DNA of 64,000 nucleotides from Panulirus ornatus (GCF_036320965.1 NC_092279.1:14953661-15017660), one strand, 5' to 3'; shown: positions 13,413-47,284, numbered from the stretch's first letter. Made by a program: numbers and translations. The notes: a model not told the origin generated them from the sequence alone.

Positions 13413-13786
13413 ACTGCTTCCCGGGGAACACTACTTTTCCCGCTACTTGTCACCGTCTCTAACATGTTTAACATTTAATTCGATCTCGTGGCCGCTTGCT
13501 CAAGAGGCGGCGGGCGGCAACCCTCACCCCACTGTCACTCTCCAGCCTTGCAGGACATGGTATGACCTGGCACCAGGACCAGCCACACAAACTGCGCCAT
13601 CATTAAGGAGAATTACCCAGTGCACCGCCTCTGGCCCCACACCATCACTCACCCCACCAAACACCCCCTCTCCCCTCCCCCGCGTTCGGCGCTACACGCG
13701 CTAAATCCACTCATTAATCTCAGACGTGAGTTTCCTCCCTTCTCACACATTTAGTTCTCTCTCTCTCTCGCTCTCTCTCTCTCTCG

Positions 13787-13817
<31 letters not shown>

Positions 13818-13912
13818 ATGGGCCGACAGTTTCAAGTGATTAGAACCGTCTCCGTCCGTCATGCGCACGGGCTACGCCAAAGGCTTGCTTTCTACGAAGG
13901 GAAAGACGGATT

Positions 13913-13914
13913 GA

Positions 13915-13946
<32 letters not shown>

Positions 13947-13947
13947 T

Positions 13948-13978
<31 letters not shown>

Positions 13979-14010
13979 TGAGAGAGAGAGAGAGTGAGAG
14001 AGAGAGAGAG

Positions 14011-14041
<31 letters not shown>

Positions 14042-14077
14042 TGAGAGAGAGAGAGAGTGAGAGAGAGAGAGAGAGAT
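13913..14077. repeat. Irregular GA array, copy 2
   Basis: GA units are broken every 14-18 bases by single extra bases (atga, taga, ggag, gtga). The other GA arrays of the window are clean. Confidence 0.8.
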
Positions 14078-14131
14078 TCAGGGGCCTCTAGCTGCATGCG
14101 TACATTCAGGGGCCTCTGGTTCCATGAGTAC

Positions 14132-14811
<680 letters not shown>

Positions 14812-15575
14812 CGTTTCACCAAGGAAACGTATTGTAATTTTTCGTATTTTAGGAAGGGTAGTGGATTTGGTTGATATCCTCAGAACCAGGACTAATTTTC
14901 ATGCTGAATATGAATCTCAGGTTTAAATGGTAGGGTCAGGGGTCATCAAGGGCTATAATGAAGGACTTCAAGGTTCCTATGGTGGCTTAAGGAAGCGCCC
15001 TAAATGACCCCCTACACACCATTTCAGCCAGAGATTCGTATTCAGCGTGAAAAATAGTGAAGCTACTGAGGTTATCAAGCTAATCTATTTCCCTTCGAAA
15101 AATACCCAAAAAAAATTGGAGGTATTAATTAATCAGATCAGGGTATTTTGTTTAAGCTTCCCCCCAAAAAAAATTTTGCTTTAGAACTGAAATATATAAT
15201 GAAACGCTTCTGTACTTCCTATACAGACTACACTCGTCTGTATATTGTTGTTTTGCAACGTTACCCACTGTAACCCATCATACCGTGCCTCTCATATATA
15301 TACATCGCTCCTTTATATCAATATACGAAGTTATTTGGAGGCAAAATATATACATATGTATATATCTAAATGTCTTTAATGTAATCGCGTTAAAAAAAAG
15401 GAACCAGTGCATTTCATCCCACCTAATTCATTAAATATTTCACGACACAAATTTATGCTTCCTTCTAGGAAATTCTGTTGACGCAACTCTGTAACTTTAA
15501 TCCAGTTTTTTTTCCCCCGGTGTTACTGGGCGTCCCCAGGCTCTTGTTTTGCATAAACCAGTTACGGAAGTAATT

Positions 15576-15579
<4 letters not shown>

Positions 15580-15643
<64 letters not shown>
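15580..15643. repeat. (GA)n microsatellite, duplicate
   Basis: Counterpart of 8,726-8,875, less than half its length. Confidence 0.95.
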
Positions 15644-15645
<2 letters not shown>

Positions 15646-15694
15646 CAGGGGCCTCTAGCTGCATGCGTACATTCAGGGGCCTCTGGTTCCATGA

Positions 15695-15697
<3 letters not shown>

Positions 15698-15787
<90 letters not shown>
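15698..15787. repeat. (TA)n microsatellite at the empty LINE site
   Basis: Joins ccatgagtaca to cacgaaccaatataccatt without the LINE present in copy 1. Confidence 0.95.
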
Positions 15788-15790
<3 letters not shown>

Positions 15791-16997
15791 GAACCAATAT
15801 ACCATTCTACAATTAAGAAATTCATCTTTTTATCAAAGGAAATTATTCACAACGTGAAATCATATGATGATGTGCAGGTCACACATGAATGTTCCTCTGT
15901 GCGGGCACTGTGCTGGGATGAGGAGGATAGTGATGGAGGGGATGAAGGGAGAAGGATAGGCTGTGGTGAATGGTGGTGGCGGCGGTGGTGGTGGTTAGGT
16001 AAATCGTCAGTATGGCAGCGGCCCGGCGTCCTTCCGTTGCTAGGTAACGTGCAATGATGGCCAGCAGCTCCCAGTGCTATGTTGGGGTAAACCCACTCAC
16101 TCCCTACCTACCTACCAGTCATCCACCCTCTCCCCAACCCATCCCTGCCCTGGCCAGAGATAACATTCCCTCCCTCACTCCCTCCCCATCCTTCGCCTAC
16201 CAACAATTCGCCAACCATATTCGCAGGGGGTCAGCGCTCACTGATACCCCCCTACGATGATGACAACACCGAAGAACAACACGAAAGACTGAAGATTCAT
16301 ACCACCTATGTCAGAGAAGCGACACAGAAAGTACGGCACAGACAACGATGACACAAGCTGCCGACACATGTGAGACCTCGACCACAATACAGACCCGGAA
16401 CATCCTTGGTTCACTCGAAGCTCCGAAGCACTAAGAGAGGTTCCAGCCAGCTGTCGTTGTATCCTACGAGCAAGGTTGAGTGTACTGAATCAAGTTAAAA
16501 GCCTGTGAGGTTTCAAATCAGTCGGGCGCCCCAAGAAAAAAAAAAAAAAAAAACGCATTGCGTTCTTAAACATCCGGAAAGAAAAATGATAAGAAAATAA
16601 GAACTACGTTATGAAAGTAAAGAAAAATTATGCTGCTCTTACTTGGGAATGAGACACTCTGAAGGATTCAGTTTTGCCTCGTATTTTAACAGTTTTGCCT
16701 CGTATTTTAACCGTAAGATAAATAAAAGCCTTCATCCTGCCCACTAGGATAATATGCCAATTCCCAAATCTCCAATTTCACCGATACTGGCCGTCGAAAA
16801 CGTTTCCCCTATTTTTCACCACAACTGCGTCAAGGTGAGGAAGGGTCTCATATTTCTCCCTGCCCCTTGATGCGTCGTCCCCAGGTAAGGGAGGTGCGGA
16901 AGAAGCCGACACAGTTCTGCCGCCCGGGCAAACTTTTCGGGAAAGTCTCGGTTCCAAGTCTTCTGTTGGCGAGGAGCTAATGACTTCCCCTCGAGCC

Positions 16998-17057
<60 letters not shown>

Positions 17058-18426
17058 AGATGAATGTAACCAACGACTAATCTACTCTTACTACTACTAC
17101 TAATGCTGCTGCTACTACTACTACTACTACTGTTGTACGTTAAGATGGGCCGGGACGACTGAGAGTTGAAGTTATAGGTTGCGGGGATTCAGGGATGGGA
17201 GGGAAATGGTATAAGGGGAGGAGAGGGAGTGGGACGGTAAAATGGAGCAGTCTGGTGGAGAGAGTTACATTTTCTGTTCGTTTCTTCCCGCATCCACTGG
17301 TGATAACACACACGACGTTATATTAATTTACTTTCGCAGATCTACTCTCTCGTCGCTGGCGTAAATCTAATGCGACACATTCGTATGATACCTGATGAGG
17401 GCGAGGCATGCAATGCATGGTGCTATAGGTGTCTACTGAACAAGAGCATCTGTTAATGGCTGTCGTATTACACCTCCTGTTTACTGAGAATCTGTTAAAT
17501 GAAGCCACTTCAAAACCTTTAAATCGGGGATATTTTAACTGAAGGTAATTCATAACCCCTTTAATCTATTCAATGAGGCTCTTTCTTTACATCTTTATCA
17601 GGAATATGTAAGCAAAAACCATTTCACAACCACTTTATCGAGGGTCTGTTAACAGGAGCCATTTCACAACCACTTCATCGGAGATCTGTTGACTCAAGTA
17701 GCTGCATCCGGGGGGTTCATAGCCTTGGATGAGTTACTGATGCAGAGTAGGAGAACTGAACGCGCTTCAAGACCGTCCCTGTGCACTACGTCACAAGTGT
17801 AAACATCAGAAACAGCGGGAAGAACATGTCAACCTTACCTTCACCAGGCCACTGTGTGAACCACTGGTGACTAACAGTGAACACCACTGTCTCACAAGGT
17901 AAACACCGAGAGGCTATATGTCAACACTGAATGAGAAGACCTGGTCTAGAGGGCGAGTTGTCAGATGCACCAAGATTAACCTACTTGGTCACGACTGCAC
18001 GACGCCTTGGTTGTAAAGCAGCGTCGCGCTACAGCGTCGTTGCCTCGAGGGCAGTGGTCTCGCCTTCTAGTGCTCAAGGGTCGATCCGTCGTGCTCAAGG
18101 GTTTTTAGTACCTTCGTCCTCAATGGTCGAAGCATCGTGTTCCAGAGCCGCGCCCTCATCTACCTCAAAGTGAAGGTTAGTGTAGGACAATTTATAACAC
18201 CAGTCCTGAAGCTTATTCCGAACCCCCCATCATCATCCTGATGGGTCTGGATCTATGCCATGTCATCACGGCCACACGGAGACCTCAGCTTACAAAAATC
18301 AATATAGATATGGACGAGAATAAAGCCACAATCGGTGACGCCAGTAACTCGATCTGGGTCAGTCAGGGCAAATGGATTTTATGGATGAGCGATAACATGT
18401 GAGGCTTCAACAGCAACGATGTCCAT

Positions 18427-18695
18427 CAACGTTGTCCCATACCACCAGCGCCCCATACCACCAGTGTCCCATACTAGTAGCGTCCCATACCAGCAGACTC
18501 CCATACCAGCAGCGTCCCATAACAACAGCGTCCCATACCATCGGTATCCCATACCAATAGCATCCGTTCCTAACAGCAACCCATAACAACAGCGTCCCAT
18601 AACAACAGCGTCCCATAACAACAGCGTCCCATAACAACAGCATCCCATAACCACAGCGTCCCATACCCATAGCGTCCCATACCAAAGGTGTCATA
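18427..18695. repeat. Minisatellite, 16-bp unit, about 17 copies
   Basis: Unit cagcgtcccataacaa, with cca/gcc variants. Confidence 0.85.
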
Positions 18696-18929
18696 AGAGA
18701 CCCATGGGTCTAGGTAGCCTTCGGACGACCAACAGACCCACAGACTGATGCCATCACAGAAGCATCGACCACAAGCCTCAGCCAGGCTCCAGCAGGATAT
18801 ATATCACAGGTCCATTATACAAGTTACCCATCCATCATGATGGATGATATGATCTGTGTAGACAAGAAAATGGAGTTATTTACTCATCAGCCTATATGTA
18901 CCAAGCGTAGTGTCATTATCTATCATATA

Positions 18930-19045
18930 ATCCCAGTAGCCCCCTTTTTTTTCAGGGGGGGCACCTACACCTTTAAGGCTGCGTTACACTTCGGAGCAGG
19001 AAGAGGGTGGAAGCCTTTGAAACGGGAAGTTCCGTTACGAGATTG
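18930..19045. repeat. Dispersed hairpin-bearing repeat, copy A
   Basis: A cccctttttttt...caggggggg inverted pair followed by aaggctgcgttacacttcgg and agcaggaagaggg. Related copies lie at 44.5, 56.9 and 61.5 kb. Confidence 0.45.
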
Positions 19046-19100
19046 TACACAACTGACGATGACACAAGCCTCGCTTAAAGCCGACAAAATTTTCACTCGC

Positions 19101-19103
<3 letters not shown>

Positions 19104-19174
<71 letters not shown>
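19104..19174. repeat. (GA)n microsatellite
   Basis: About 35 units, no interruption. Confidence 0.95.
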
Positions 19175-19177
<3 letters not shown>

Positions 19178-19330
19178 GGACCGCAAAAAATTCCGGGAAT
19201 GAAAAAAAGAAAAAAAAGTCTATACTGTGGCCACTGGTGTAGGAGCGGGTGGTGTGCATACAGCAGCCAACACACCTGTACTGTTCTTAAATTTCCTCCA
19301 CTTCTCGTCGTATCCGCCCCTCCTCCTACA

Positions 19331-19410
19331 TGCCCCCCATTATGGACGAGAACATCCTCACAGCCACTAGCTGGCATCCTCCCCATCCCGACCTCATTGG
19401 CCTGCTAGGT

Positions 19411-19455
<45 letters not shown>

Positions 19456-19644
19456 CTGTTCATACGAACTCTTAAACCCCTACAGAGACGCCCACCGGCT
19501 GTGAGGGTCGTGAAAGAGCAACATGCCCCACACACTATCCAAACAGGTTGTCTGACCCTCCCCCTTTCCTGCAGCAGGCGCGGGCGTGAATGGCCGTATG
19601 GAAGTGTTGGCCCAGCAGGCGGGCGTGTGGACATCATTAAACCC
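19331..19644 (+). CDS. Weak two-exon small-ORF candidate
   Basis: ATG at 19,331 opens MPPIMDENILTATSWHPPHP and then DLIGLLG before a donor-like gtaaaac at about 19,409. After an AC tract and acceptor-like ctgcagcag the in-phase reading is AGVNGRMEVLAQQAGVWTSL, then NP and TGA. The composition is coding-like but there is no recognised family. It could be chance. Confidence 0.2.
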
Positions 19645-20489
19645 ATGAATGAGGAGTGCCAGTGGGCGTGCGAGGCCAGCGGGTGGGCGTGTGAGGGCGG
19701 AGGGTGGGGCGCGCCGGGTGTCATTAAGACGCCTTGAATAACCCCGTGCTAGAGGGACACTAAAGAGGGAGGTGGCCCCGTGGTGTCCACGAGGTGAGCA
19801 AAGCTACACCAAACGCACGAATTTTTTGGCTATGCTCTCCCCACCCCCCACCTCCCCTTACATCCCCTCCCTTCCCTAACACCTCCCACCCCCTTCCCTA
19901 ACCCCCTACTGTCACCACGCGGGATTGTAATCCACCTACAGGAGAGCGTAAACCAACCACAGTTGAATGCAAACCAGTATTCATAACCTGACCGTGTGTA
20001 AACTAACCACAAGATTGTCCGCCAACCACAGTAGTGTATACGGACGACTAAGAATGTAAACCAGCCACGAGATCGTAAACCAACTCACTGAAATGTAAAC
20101 CAAAATTCTGAACCATCCAAGAATGTAAACAAATCACAAGCGTAAACAATGTACGTAAAAGGAAGAATGAAAAATAAAGTACGGTGTAAATGGTACTCCA
20201 AGACACGTCATTTTCTGTCACATATTCTGTCAAAAAAAAAAAAAAAAGATCGTTTACGATACCAAATACCTGTCGCTAACCACGACCACTTTTGTGCCAT
20301 GCCACGGAAATATTGTCCTGGGCTCACACTACGTCAAGCGTCGTCTGACCACACCACAGTGTCCTACGATCACGTCACAGGAATGCCCTGAAGACGCACC
20401 AAGTCTACCCTAAAACATTTCATGGTCAGGTCACACGAAGTGTCCTGACCTGATATCACACGATCGGTTCACGGGAGGAGGTGTTGTGA

Positions 20490-20990
20490 GGGTAAATCAC
20501 AAACAGTGTCCTAAGCTCACGACACAGGAACAGTGCCATAAAACCCCCAACACAGGAATAGTGTCCTAAGCTCACGACACAGGAACAGTGCCATAAACCC
20601 CCAACACAGGGATAGTGTCCGAAGTTCACGACACAGGGACTGTGCCACAGTGCATGGATTATGTCCTAAGCTCGCAGCACATACAACAGACTGAGTTCTA
20701 ATATCCCAAAATAAAAGTGCCTTAAGCTCCCGAGGTTTGTCTCCCAATCTCACACCACGGTAACACTGTCCTAAGCTCACACCACGTCAACAGTGCCCTG
20801 TTCTAACACTATGTTAACAGTGTCTTTGGCTCACACTATGCCAAATGCCCTTGGCTGAAACTATGGCAACTATGTCATTGGCTCACACCATGAAAACAGT
20901 GTCCTAGGGTCACAGTACAGTGTCCTTGGCTCACACTATGTAAAGTGCCCGATGCTCACCAAGTGGCAACAAGGGTGTCCCTTGCCCACA
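20490..20990. repeat. Degenerate tandem repeat, about 28-30 bp
   Basis: Units resemble aacagtgtcctaagctcaca with a cacaggaa or cactatg join. An exact longer duplication is seen at 20,520-20,615. Confidence 0.6.
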
Positions 20991-21791
20991 CAGTGGTAAA
21001 AGTGGCCTGAGCTTATTTCATATGGTCACCTGAGACACGACCCAATTTATGAGCATTAAGGTGGCGTAGACAACGAGTAACACTAACACGACAACCTGGT
21101 ATTACGACGAAAACATACCTATCGTTTATCACATAAAACCGCGTCACAACCACAGCCTATCTCTACAGTCAGCTTGGCCCTTATATACGTAATTATTATT
21201 ATCGTAACTAACCTGCTGCAGCCGGAGACGAAGTGGACGGATCATCGGGGCTTGGCAATGCCTGATACGCCACACAAACTTGCTCCGAATCGCCCATGGA
21301 AACCACAGTGGAATCCTAAGAGCTCTGTTAAAGATTAATCCAAATGTTGGCTCCTTAATTCTCTGTAAAACTTGTCCGAACACACACACATTACTTTTCC
21401 AGGAAGGTAAACAGTGCACAACGCGAGACACGTAAAACATCAACATGGCTAACGAACAGCTGATGACTAGTGATGATGAACAACACATAAACAGACGAGA
21501 AATTTCAAGGGAGTGGAAAGTCCCGTGGTACAGAAAACAGCGTTAGAAATGCAATGAACTTAAGAAAAACAACCGATGACAGAAAACGCGTGTGCTCATG
21601 ACAAACTTAAATATATATAAGCGTTATTGTGCATTTTTTTTCTTTTGTTAAAAAGTCATAAGCATTGTATATAGAAAACAGAAGTTGTATGACATATTTT
21701 CGGCGCTAGAGAGTGATATACTTCCTTCAGTTAAGGAAGCGTCTCACTCTACAAATCTGTTATATTACCGGACGAATCCTCTTTGAAACAT

Positions 21792-23296
<1,505 letters not shown>

Positions 23297-23300
23297 AAAA

Positions 23301-23368
<68 letters not shown>

Positions 23369-23372
23369 TATA
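23297..23372. repeat. A run and (TA)n at LINE 3' end
   Basis: A22 then about 26 TA units follow the tail agacagcgacaaagcc. Confidence 0.95.
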
Positions 23373-25164
23373 CTCAAATATCATATCCTTATGCTTCGTG
23401 ATATGGCTGATTTGCGTGGAGCCTTTGCGTTGCTCGATTAAGAAGACAATAATCCCTTAACCAGCGTCAGGCGTTGCATAAAGCTTTCTCACACTGATCA
23501 GTGCGGTGTGTGGACCTTACAGATTGTGAATACTTGCTCCCTTACCCTTCCGTCTGTCTTACCACACTTCCTCCAACCCTCCCTATGACCTCTGACCTTC
23601 CTAAATAATCCCAGGACCTCCAGTATGACCTACGACTCTTCACAGTATAATCCTCCGACTTTTGCAATCGTCTCTGACCTTCTTCGATGACCTCCTTGAC
23701 CTTTCCTCATGGCCCCTTAACCCCTCTCATAACCCATAGCCATTACCCCCTGGCCCTGATCCCTGACTGACGCTTCTCACCCCTGGGTAAGTGACCACAG
23801 TTTCCGAATAATGTTTTCTACGTTTCTGATCTTTCTATTGTGGTAGCATCATTGTTGCCACAGTAAAGGATTTTCTATTTTCACTCCTTAAATCTTATAC
23901 CTCGATCATACCTCTTCAGTGGTCATGAAGGAGAGGGAAGATGTGTTGGGAGATGATAAGTTACGTAAAGTTCAATATATAAATAATTAAACAGCTTGTA
24001 TGCTTTAACGCTGTTGTTGCGTCTTTGAAATCTTTGAAAATTCGTAGTACATCCACCAGTCAATAACCTTTTTAGGATCTCTAAAACTCCCATTATAGGG
24101 AAAAAAGATAAGTACTTAGATAACACGACACAGGTGAGCCAATCCAAAAGGTCATCTCGATTGAAAGAAATAAAGTGAGAAAAAGAAAATCAAAATAATT
24201 GGAATTCTAGAGGCGTTCGTAGACCTGAGTCTTAAAGGTAGAAAGGTTAGGAAAGAAGGTAAAGACGAAAAAAGCAACAGAATTCCACATTTTGGCTGAT
24301 CAAGCAATCATAACAAGTCATTCCTCGAAATTTTACCTTCATGTCAAAATATCATGGACTCACTATAATCTTATCATCTAAATGTTGATGTATCTCAAGT
24401 TCACTTAAGGAATCTTGTTATATCACAGCTAAGAAAAGTAATGGTCATACTTAGGTTTACCAGGTGTCACCTACTACTATGAGTATCCCCTTTACATTCT
24501 ATAAAATACGTTTTCTCTAATAGTCTGATATCTCAGAAAATGATATTAGGATAAGCTAAAGTATTATCGAAGAAGACTAAAATACTTAGAAATTCTTCCA
24601 CAGAAATGATGAAAAGGAATGAAAACTGGTGTACAGGCGTGTACATACTCTGTACACAGTTCATTGAAAACTATTCCAATGTCAAGAGATGAATAAAGAC
24701 GAAGCTTCATCGCAAAGTCGACAACTACAAGCTGATTATCTTTCAATACTGTTCTCTTTATCAAATAAATGGGACTTCTTCTGCCTAAATTCACCTTTGA
24801 GGAATGACATCTTAAAGGGAGAAATTAATCAGAAGTAATTCTATTCAGAAGATAGAAAAAGCATGCAGACTTCAGCTCACTGTGGGACATTTTATAAAGC
24901 AAAACAAATTTTGAAGCATACATTGATACTGTCTGTATTCGTTTAGTAAAGAATATCACTTACAATACATTACTGACAGAACAGTATCTCTATACCTAAC
25001 TTTTTTCTCTGTTTTTAAAGCTAAAATAAATCAATTTCACTGATATCTGGATCTTCTTTTCTCATACTTCCTTCTCTGATGACGGGGTCTTGTTTCATTC
25101 CACCAAGTATCCATACATATATACTCATACACACACACGTATCTAATCACATCTCTCAGCATAC
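23373..25164. other. AT-rich region, nothing recognised
   Basis: Contains a loose run of tgacct-rich short repeats (23,560-23,760) and otherwise unique AT-rich sequence with no splice-supported or family-like reading frame. Confidence 0.5.
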
Positions 25165-25656
25165 ATGCACAATATAAACTATTCATATAAACAAATCGTC
25201 CTACAGACGATTAAAAGCAGTTGCATTAGACATTCACAAACACTTAATTCGTTTCACAAAATTTTTTATAGACGTTTGACATGTCGAGTTGCATATCAAT
25301 ATACAAGCACACATCTGAAGGTGGACATGAAGGGATTAAAGAAAGATAATACAACAAGGAAACAGTTAAGAAGAATTAAAGAGAGATATTTATGTGACGA
25401 AAGGATAATCTATATAAATCATTCATCAGGAACCATCCAGTACGTGGCAAGAAATGGAACGATGAATAATTCAAAAGTCGTTCAAATCAACCATGAAGAA
25501 AAGTGGCAAGAGTCTGTCCCTGATTTGAAGGCGTCCCTCTTCATCTATGCCACATTAAGGGATAACTATTTGGGTTCACGAGGGTACCACACAACGGTAA
25601 GATTCTCTCTTCTACTGCCAGTAATAATGATAATAATAATAAAGAAAAATAAGTAG
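25165..25656 (+). CDS. Orphan open reading frame, 163 codons
   Basis: An open frame free of simple repeats in AT-rich DNA, beginning MHNINYSYKQIVLQT and containing HLKVDMKGLKKDNTTRKQLR and EKWQESVPDLKASLFIYATL. No family, signal peptide or splice signals are recognised. It may be random, but it is unusually long for repeat-free sequence here. Confidence 0.2.
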   Translation: MHNINYSYKQIVLQTIKSSCIRHSQTLNSFHKIFYRRLTCRVAYQYTSTHLKVDMKGLKKDNTTRKQLRRIKERYLCDERIIYINHSSGTIQYVARNGTMNNSKVVQINHEEKWQESVPDLKASLFIYATLRDNYLGSRGYHTTVRFSLLLPVIMIIIIKKNK

Positions 25657-25884
25657 ACTCCACTTGGACTCATCTACGGCAATAAACATTACCGACATAG
25701 TTCAATGCATTGTACAGTTCTCGCTGTGAGGAGCAAGACCCGCCACCCGCGCCTTTGTGTTGTTGCTCACACGACGCCATTCATAATGCATGAAGCAACA
25801 TGCAAATCAACGTGCCTTTTTTTTTTTTTTTTTGTCTCTTAATTCCTTATAAACAATACTTGAGCACGAATCAGCCAGCACAGG

Positions 25885-26190
25885 AGGGTCTGCAAACATA
25901 TTACCCCTCTTGGAAGGCTTGTAAACATATGTCCTTTTGGAGGGTTTGCAAACATATGTCGTTTTGGAAGGTATACATGCAAACATGTGTTCCTTTGTAG
26001 TGTCTGCAAACTAGTATCCTTTTTCAGGGTCTGCAAACAAGACTGCTTTTGGAGTGTCTGCAAACATGTGTCCTTTTGTAGTGTCTGGAAACAAGAGTCC
26101 TTCTGGAGGGTCTGCAAACATATCTCCTTTTGGGGGGTCTGTAAACAACATGTGTCCTTTTGGAAGTCCTGTCAACATGGAAAACTTGTG
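25885..26190. repeat. Minisatellite, about 27-bp unit, about 11 copies
   Basis: Unit contains gtctgcaaacatgtgtcctt, then ttggagg or ttgtagt. Confidence 0.8.
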
Positions 26191-26312
26191 ATGAAATTTC
26201 CTGAAGTATCTGCTGTGGTCTCGTGGAGTAGGACGACTTGAAGAGCCATTCGAAACCTGGGGGATATGTTGTCGCCGTCGCCGTCTTCAGTATTTTCAGT
26301 GTGCTCTCTCAA

Positions 26313-27381
26313 CCACTTCGTAAAAGCTCATGACATGATACAGGCTTCATCTTCATGACATGATGCAGGCTTCATTCTCATGACATGATACAGGCTTCAT
26401 TCTCATGACATGATAGAGGCTTCTCTTCATGACATGATAGATGCTTCATTCTCATGACATGATACAGGCTTCATTCTCATGACATGATACAGGCTTCATC
26501 TTCATGACATGATACAGGCTTCACCTTCATGACATGATACAGGCTTCATCTTCATGACATGATACAGGCTTCACCTTCATGACATGATACAGGCTTCATC
26601 TTCATGACATGATGCAGGCTTCATTCTCATGACATGATACAGGCTTCATTCTCATGACATGATAGAGGCTTCTCTTCATGACATGATAGAGGCTTCATTC
26701 TCATGACATGATGCAGGCTTCATCTTCATGACATGATACAGGCTTCATTCTCATGACATGATAGAGGCTTCATTCTCATGACATGATACAGGCTTCATCT
26801 TCATGACATGATACAGGCTTCATCTTCATGACATGATACAGGCTTCATTCTCATGGCATGATACAGGCTTCATCTTCATGACATGATACAGGCTTCACCT
26901 TCATGACATGATGCAGGCTTCATCTTCATGACATGATACAGGCTTCATTCTCATGACATGATACAGGCTTCATTCTCATGACATGATACAGGCTTCATCT
27001 TCATGACATGATACAGGCTTCATTCTCATGACATGATACAGGCTTCATCTTCATGACATGATACAGGCTTCATTCTCATGACATGATACAGGCTTCATTC
27101 TCATGACATGATACAGGCTTCATTCTCATGACATGATGCAGGCTTCATTCTCATGACATGATACAGGCTTCATCTTCATGACATGATACAGGCTTCATTC
27201 TCATGACATGATACAGGCTTCATTCTCATGACATGATACAGGCTTCATCTTCATGACATGATACAGGCTTCATTCTCATGACATGATACAGGTTTCATTC
27301 TCATGACATGATACAGGCTTCATCTTCATGACATGATAGAGGCTTCATTCTCATGACATGATACAGGCTTCATTCTCATGA
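26313..27381. repeat. Minisatellite, 25-bp unit, about 42 copies
   Basis: Unit contains catgacatgatacaggcttc, then attct or atctt. The two endings alternate irregularly, and rarer gaggcttctctt and gcaggc variants recur. Confidence 0.95.
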
Positions 27382-27633
27382 GACATGAAGCAACACAAGA
27401 CCTTACAACCCATCCATCCACCCCGCCTCCCCCAGTCTCGTTTTTTTTTTTTTTTTTATCTATTTGAGTCAGGCATCAGGATTCTGGTACACATCTATAT
27501 CTTTACAGTGAAATACTCCTCCAGTGGCGACATAGCCATCTGCAGAATTCTTGATGTCTTTTTTTTTTTTCCTCTCTGCAATCCATGAGAGCAAAGGTGG
27601 CCATTACAACAAGAACTGGTGTTCAAACCCAGG

Positions 27634-27686
<53 letters not shown>

Positions 27687-27689
<3 letters not shown>

Positions 27690-27855
27690 GAGCGGGGGCA
27701 GGAAAGCCTCCTCTCTCTCTTTTTGTTTTTAATTTTCCAAAAGAAGGGACAGAGAATGGGTCCAGGTGAGGACATTCCCTCAAAGGCCCAGTCCTCTGTT
27801 CTTAACGCTACTTGGCTAATGCGGGAAATGGCGAAGAGTTTGAAAGAAAGAAAGA
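27687..27855 (+). mobile_element. SINE-like element, partial
   Basis: Shares the gggagcggggg head region, the ggcccagtcctctgttctta block and the cgctac...aatgcgggaaatggcgaa tail with 37,118-37,358. The TA microsatellite precedes rather than follows it. Confidence 0.6.
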
Positions 27856-28257
27856 TAAATATATGTATATCCTCGCCCCTTGCCTGTCGTGAGAGTTCAG
27901 TGACAGACAACATCATGATCATCGTGGACAGTGACCAGGGCGATCATATACCTGACAAATATACCAGGAACACACAGGGAGCTGAAACTTGTCATCTTCA
28001 TGAGGGGGACATGCATCATAAACTTCAGCCACAATTAGCATAACCGGATGAACAATGACTCGAATTCTTCTTAACGTGAAGGGGGAAAAAAAAAAGGAAT
28101 ATATATAATAATTTGTACACCGAGGATCCGTCAAACGAAGAGGAGTCACGACATTGTCAATATCTTATAAGACCGCTGCCTTGACCTCATCCGAGCGGTT
28201 TGTAATGGTCCAGTTCAGTTGTTAGTGGCGGGCTGTGGTGAGTGGACGCTAGGGAGG

Positions 28258-28261
<4 letters not shown>

Positions 28262-28354
<93 letters not shown>
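28262..28354. repeat. (GA)n microsatellite
   Basis: About 46 units, followed by a short GT-rich tract. Confidence 0.95.
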
Positions 28355-28356
<2 letters not shown>

Positions 28357-28524
28357 TGTACATTCGTGTGTGTATGTGTGTGTGTGTCTTAAGGATATCA
28401 GTAAGTGTGTGCATAATTACGCCTTTCGTAGAAATGACTTTGTCCAGAAGTGTATGAACTGTTGTAGCCTCCATGAGATATTCAGTATCACTCAATCCGC
28501 TGACCTACAGACAGTGACGGCAGG

Positions 28525-28975
28525 TGCAGCAAGCAGGAAGGAGCAACACGAGGAGCAACACGGGCAGCAAGCAGGAAGGAGCCACACGAGGAGCAACACG
28601 GGCAGGGAGCAGGAGGGAGCTACACGGGCAGGGAGCAGGAAGGAGCCACACGAGGAGCAACACGGGCAGGAAGCAGGAGGGAGCAACACGGGCAGGGAGC
28701 AGGAAGGAGCCACACGAGGAGCAACACGGGCAGGGAGCAGGAGGGAGCTACACGGGCAGGGAGCAGGAAGGAGCCACACGAGGAGCAACACGGGCAGGAA
28801 GCAGGAGGGAGCAACACGGGCAGGGAGCAGGAAGGAGCCACACGAGGAGCAACACGGGCAGGAAGCAGGAGGGAGCTACACGGGCAGGGAGCAGGAAGGA
28901 GCAACACGGGCAGGGAGCAGGAAGGAGCAACACGAGGAGCAGGGAGCAGGAAGGAGCCACATGAGGAGCAGGGAG
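28525..28975. repeat. Composite GC-rich minisatellite
   Basis: Built from gagcaacacgggcagg and gagcaggaaggagccacacg blocks in a higher-order arrangement, about 60 bp upstream of the receptor start codon. It is open in several frames only because of the repeat. Confidence 0.85.
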
Positions 28976-29036
28976 GCCACCAACCAGCAGTGAGCACATA
29001 GCATCACCATCATCTTGTGGCGGTAGAGACAGAGAT

Positions 29037-47017
<17,981 letters not shown>

Positions 47018-47253
47018 GCTGGTGCAATTCTGCCCCCCGATGGAGGGGGTTAAAGGACCATTTACTTTCACGTCTGAACATGTAAATCCTTCAATCCTGG
47101 TGATAATATTATCATATAGTACACTTTAGATCAGTAGTGCATGCTGAGGGCGGCGGAAGATTACACTTGGATGGACACAAGCCAGAAGCATGTGTTTATG
47201 TTTGCACTTGAGTGTGCGGACGGGGAACTGCCTAGCCCAATCTGCCTCCCAGA

Positions 47254-47284
<31 letters not shown>

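Noticed and set aside
18041..18090. Possible tRNA-derived A-box and B-box (agggcagtgg and agggtcgatcc)
   Set aside because: Spacing is too short, the A-box is poor and there is no tail, so it is not called a SINE.
26313..27381. Regularly spaced repeats resembling a CRISPR array
   Set aside because: Units are contiguous with no unique spacers, and the context is eukaryotic. It is a minisatellite.
28370..28993. 207-codon open frame through the GC-rich minisatellite
   Set aside because: Several frames on both strands are open because of the repeat composition. Only the short leader exon at 29,037 has independent support.
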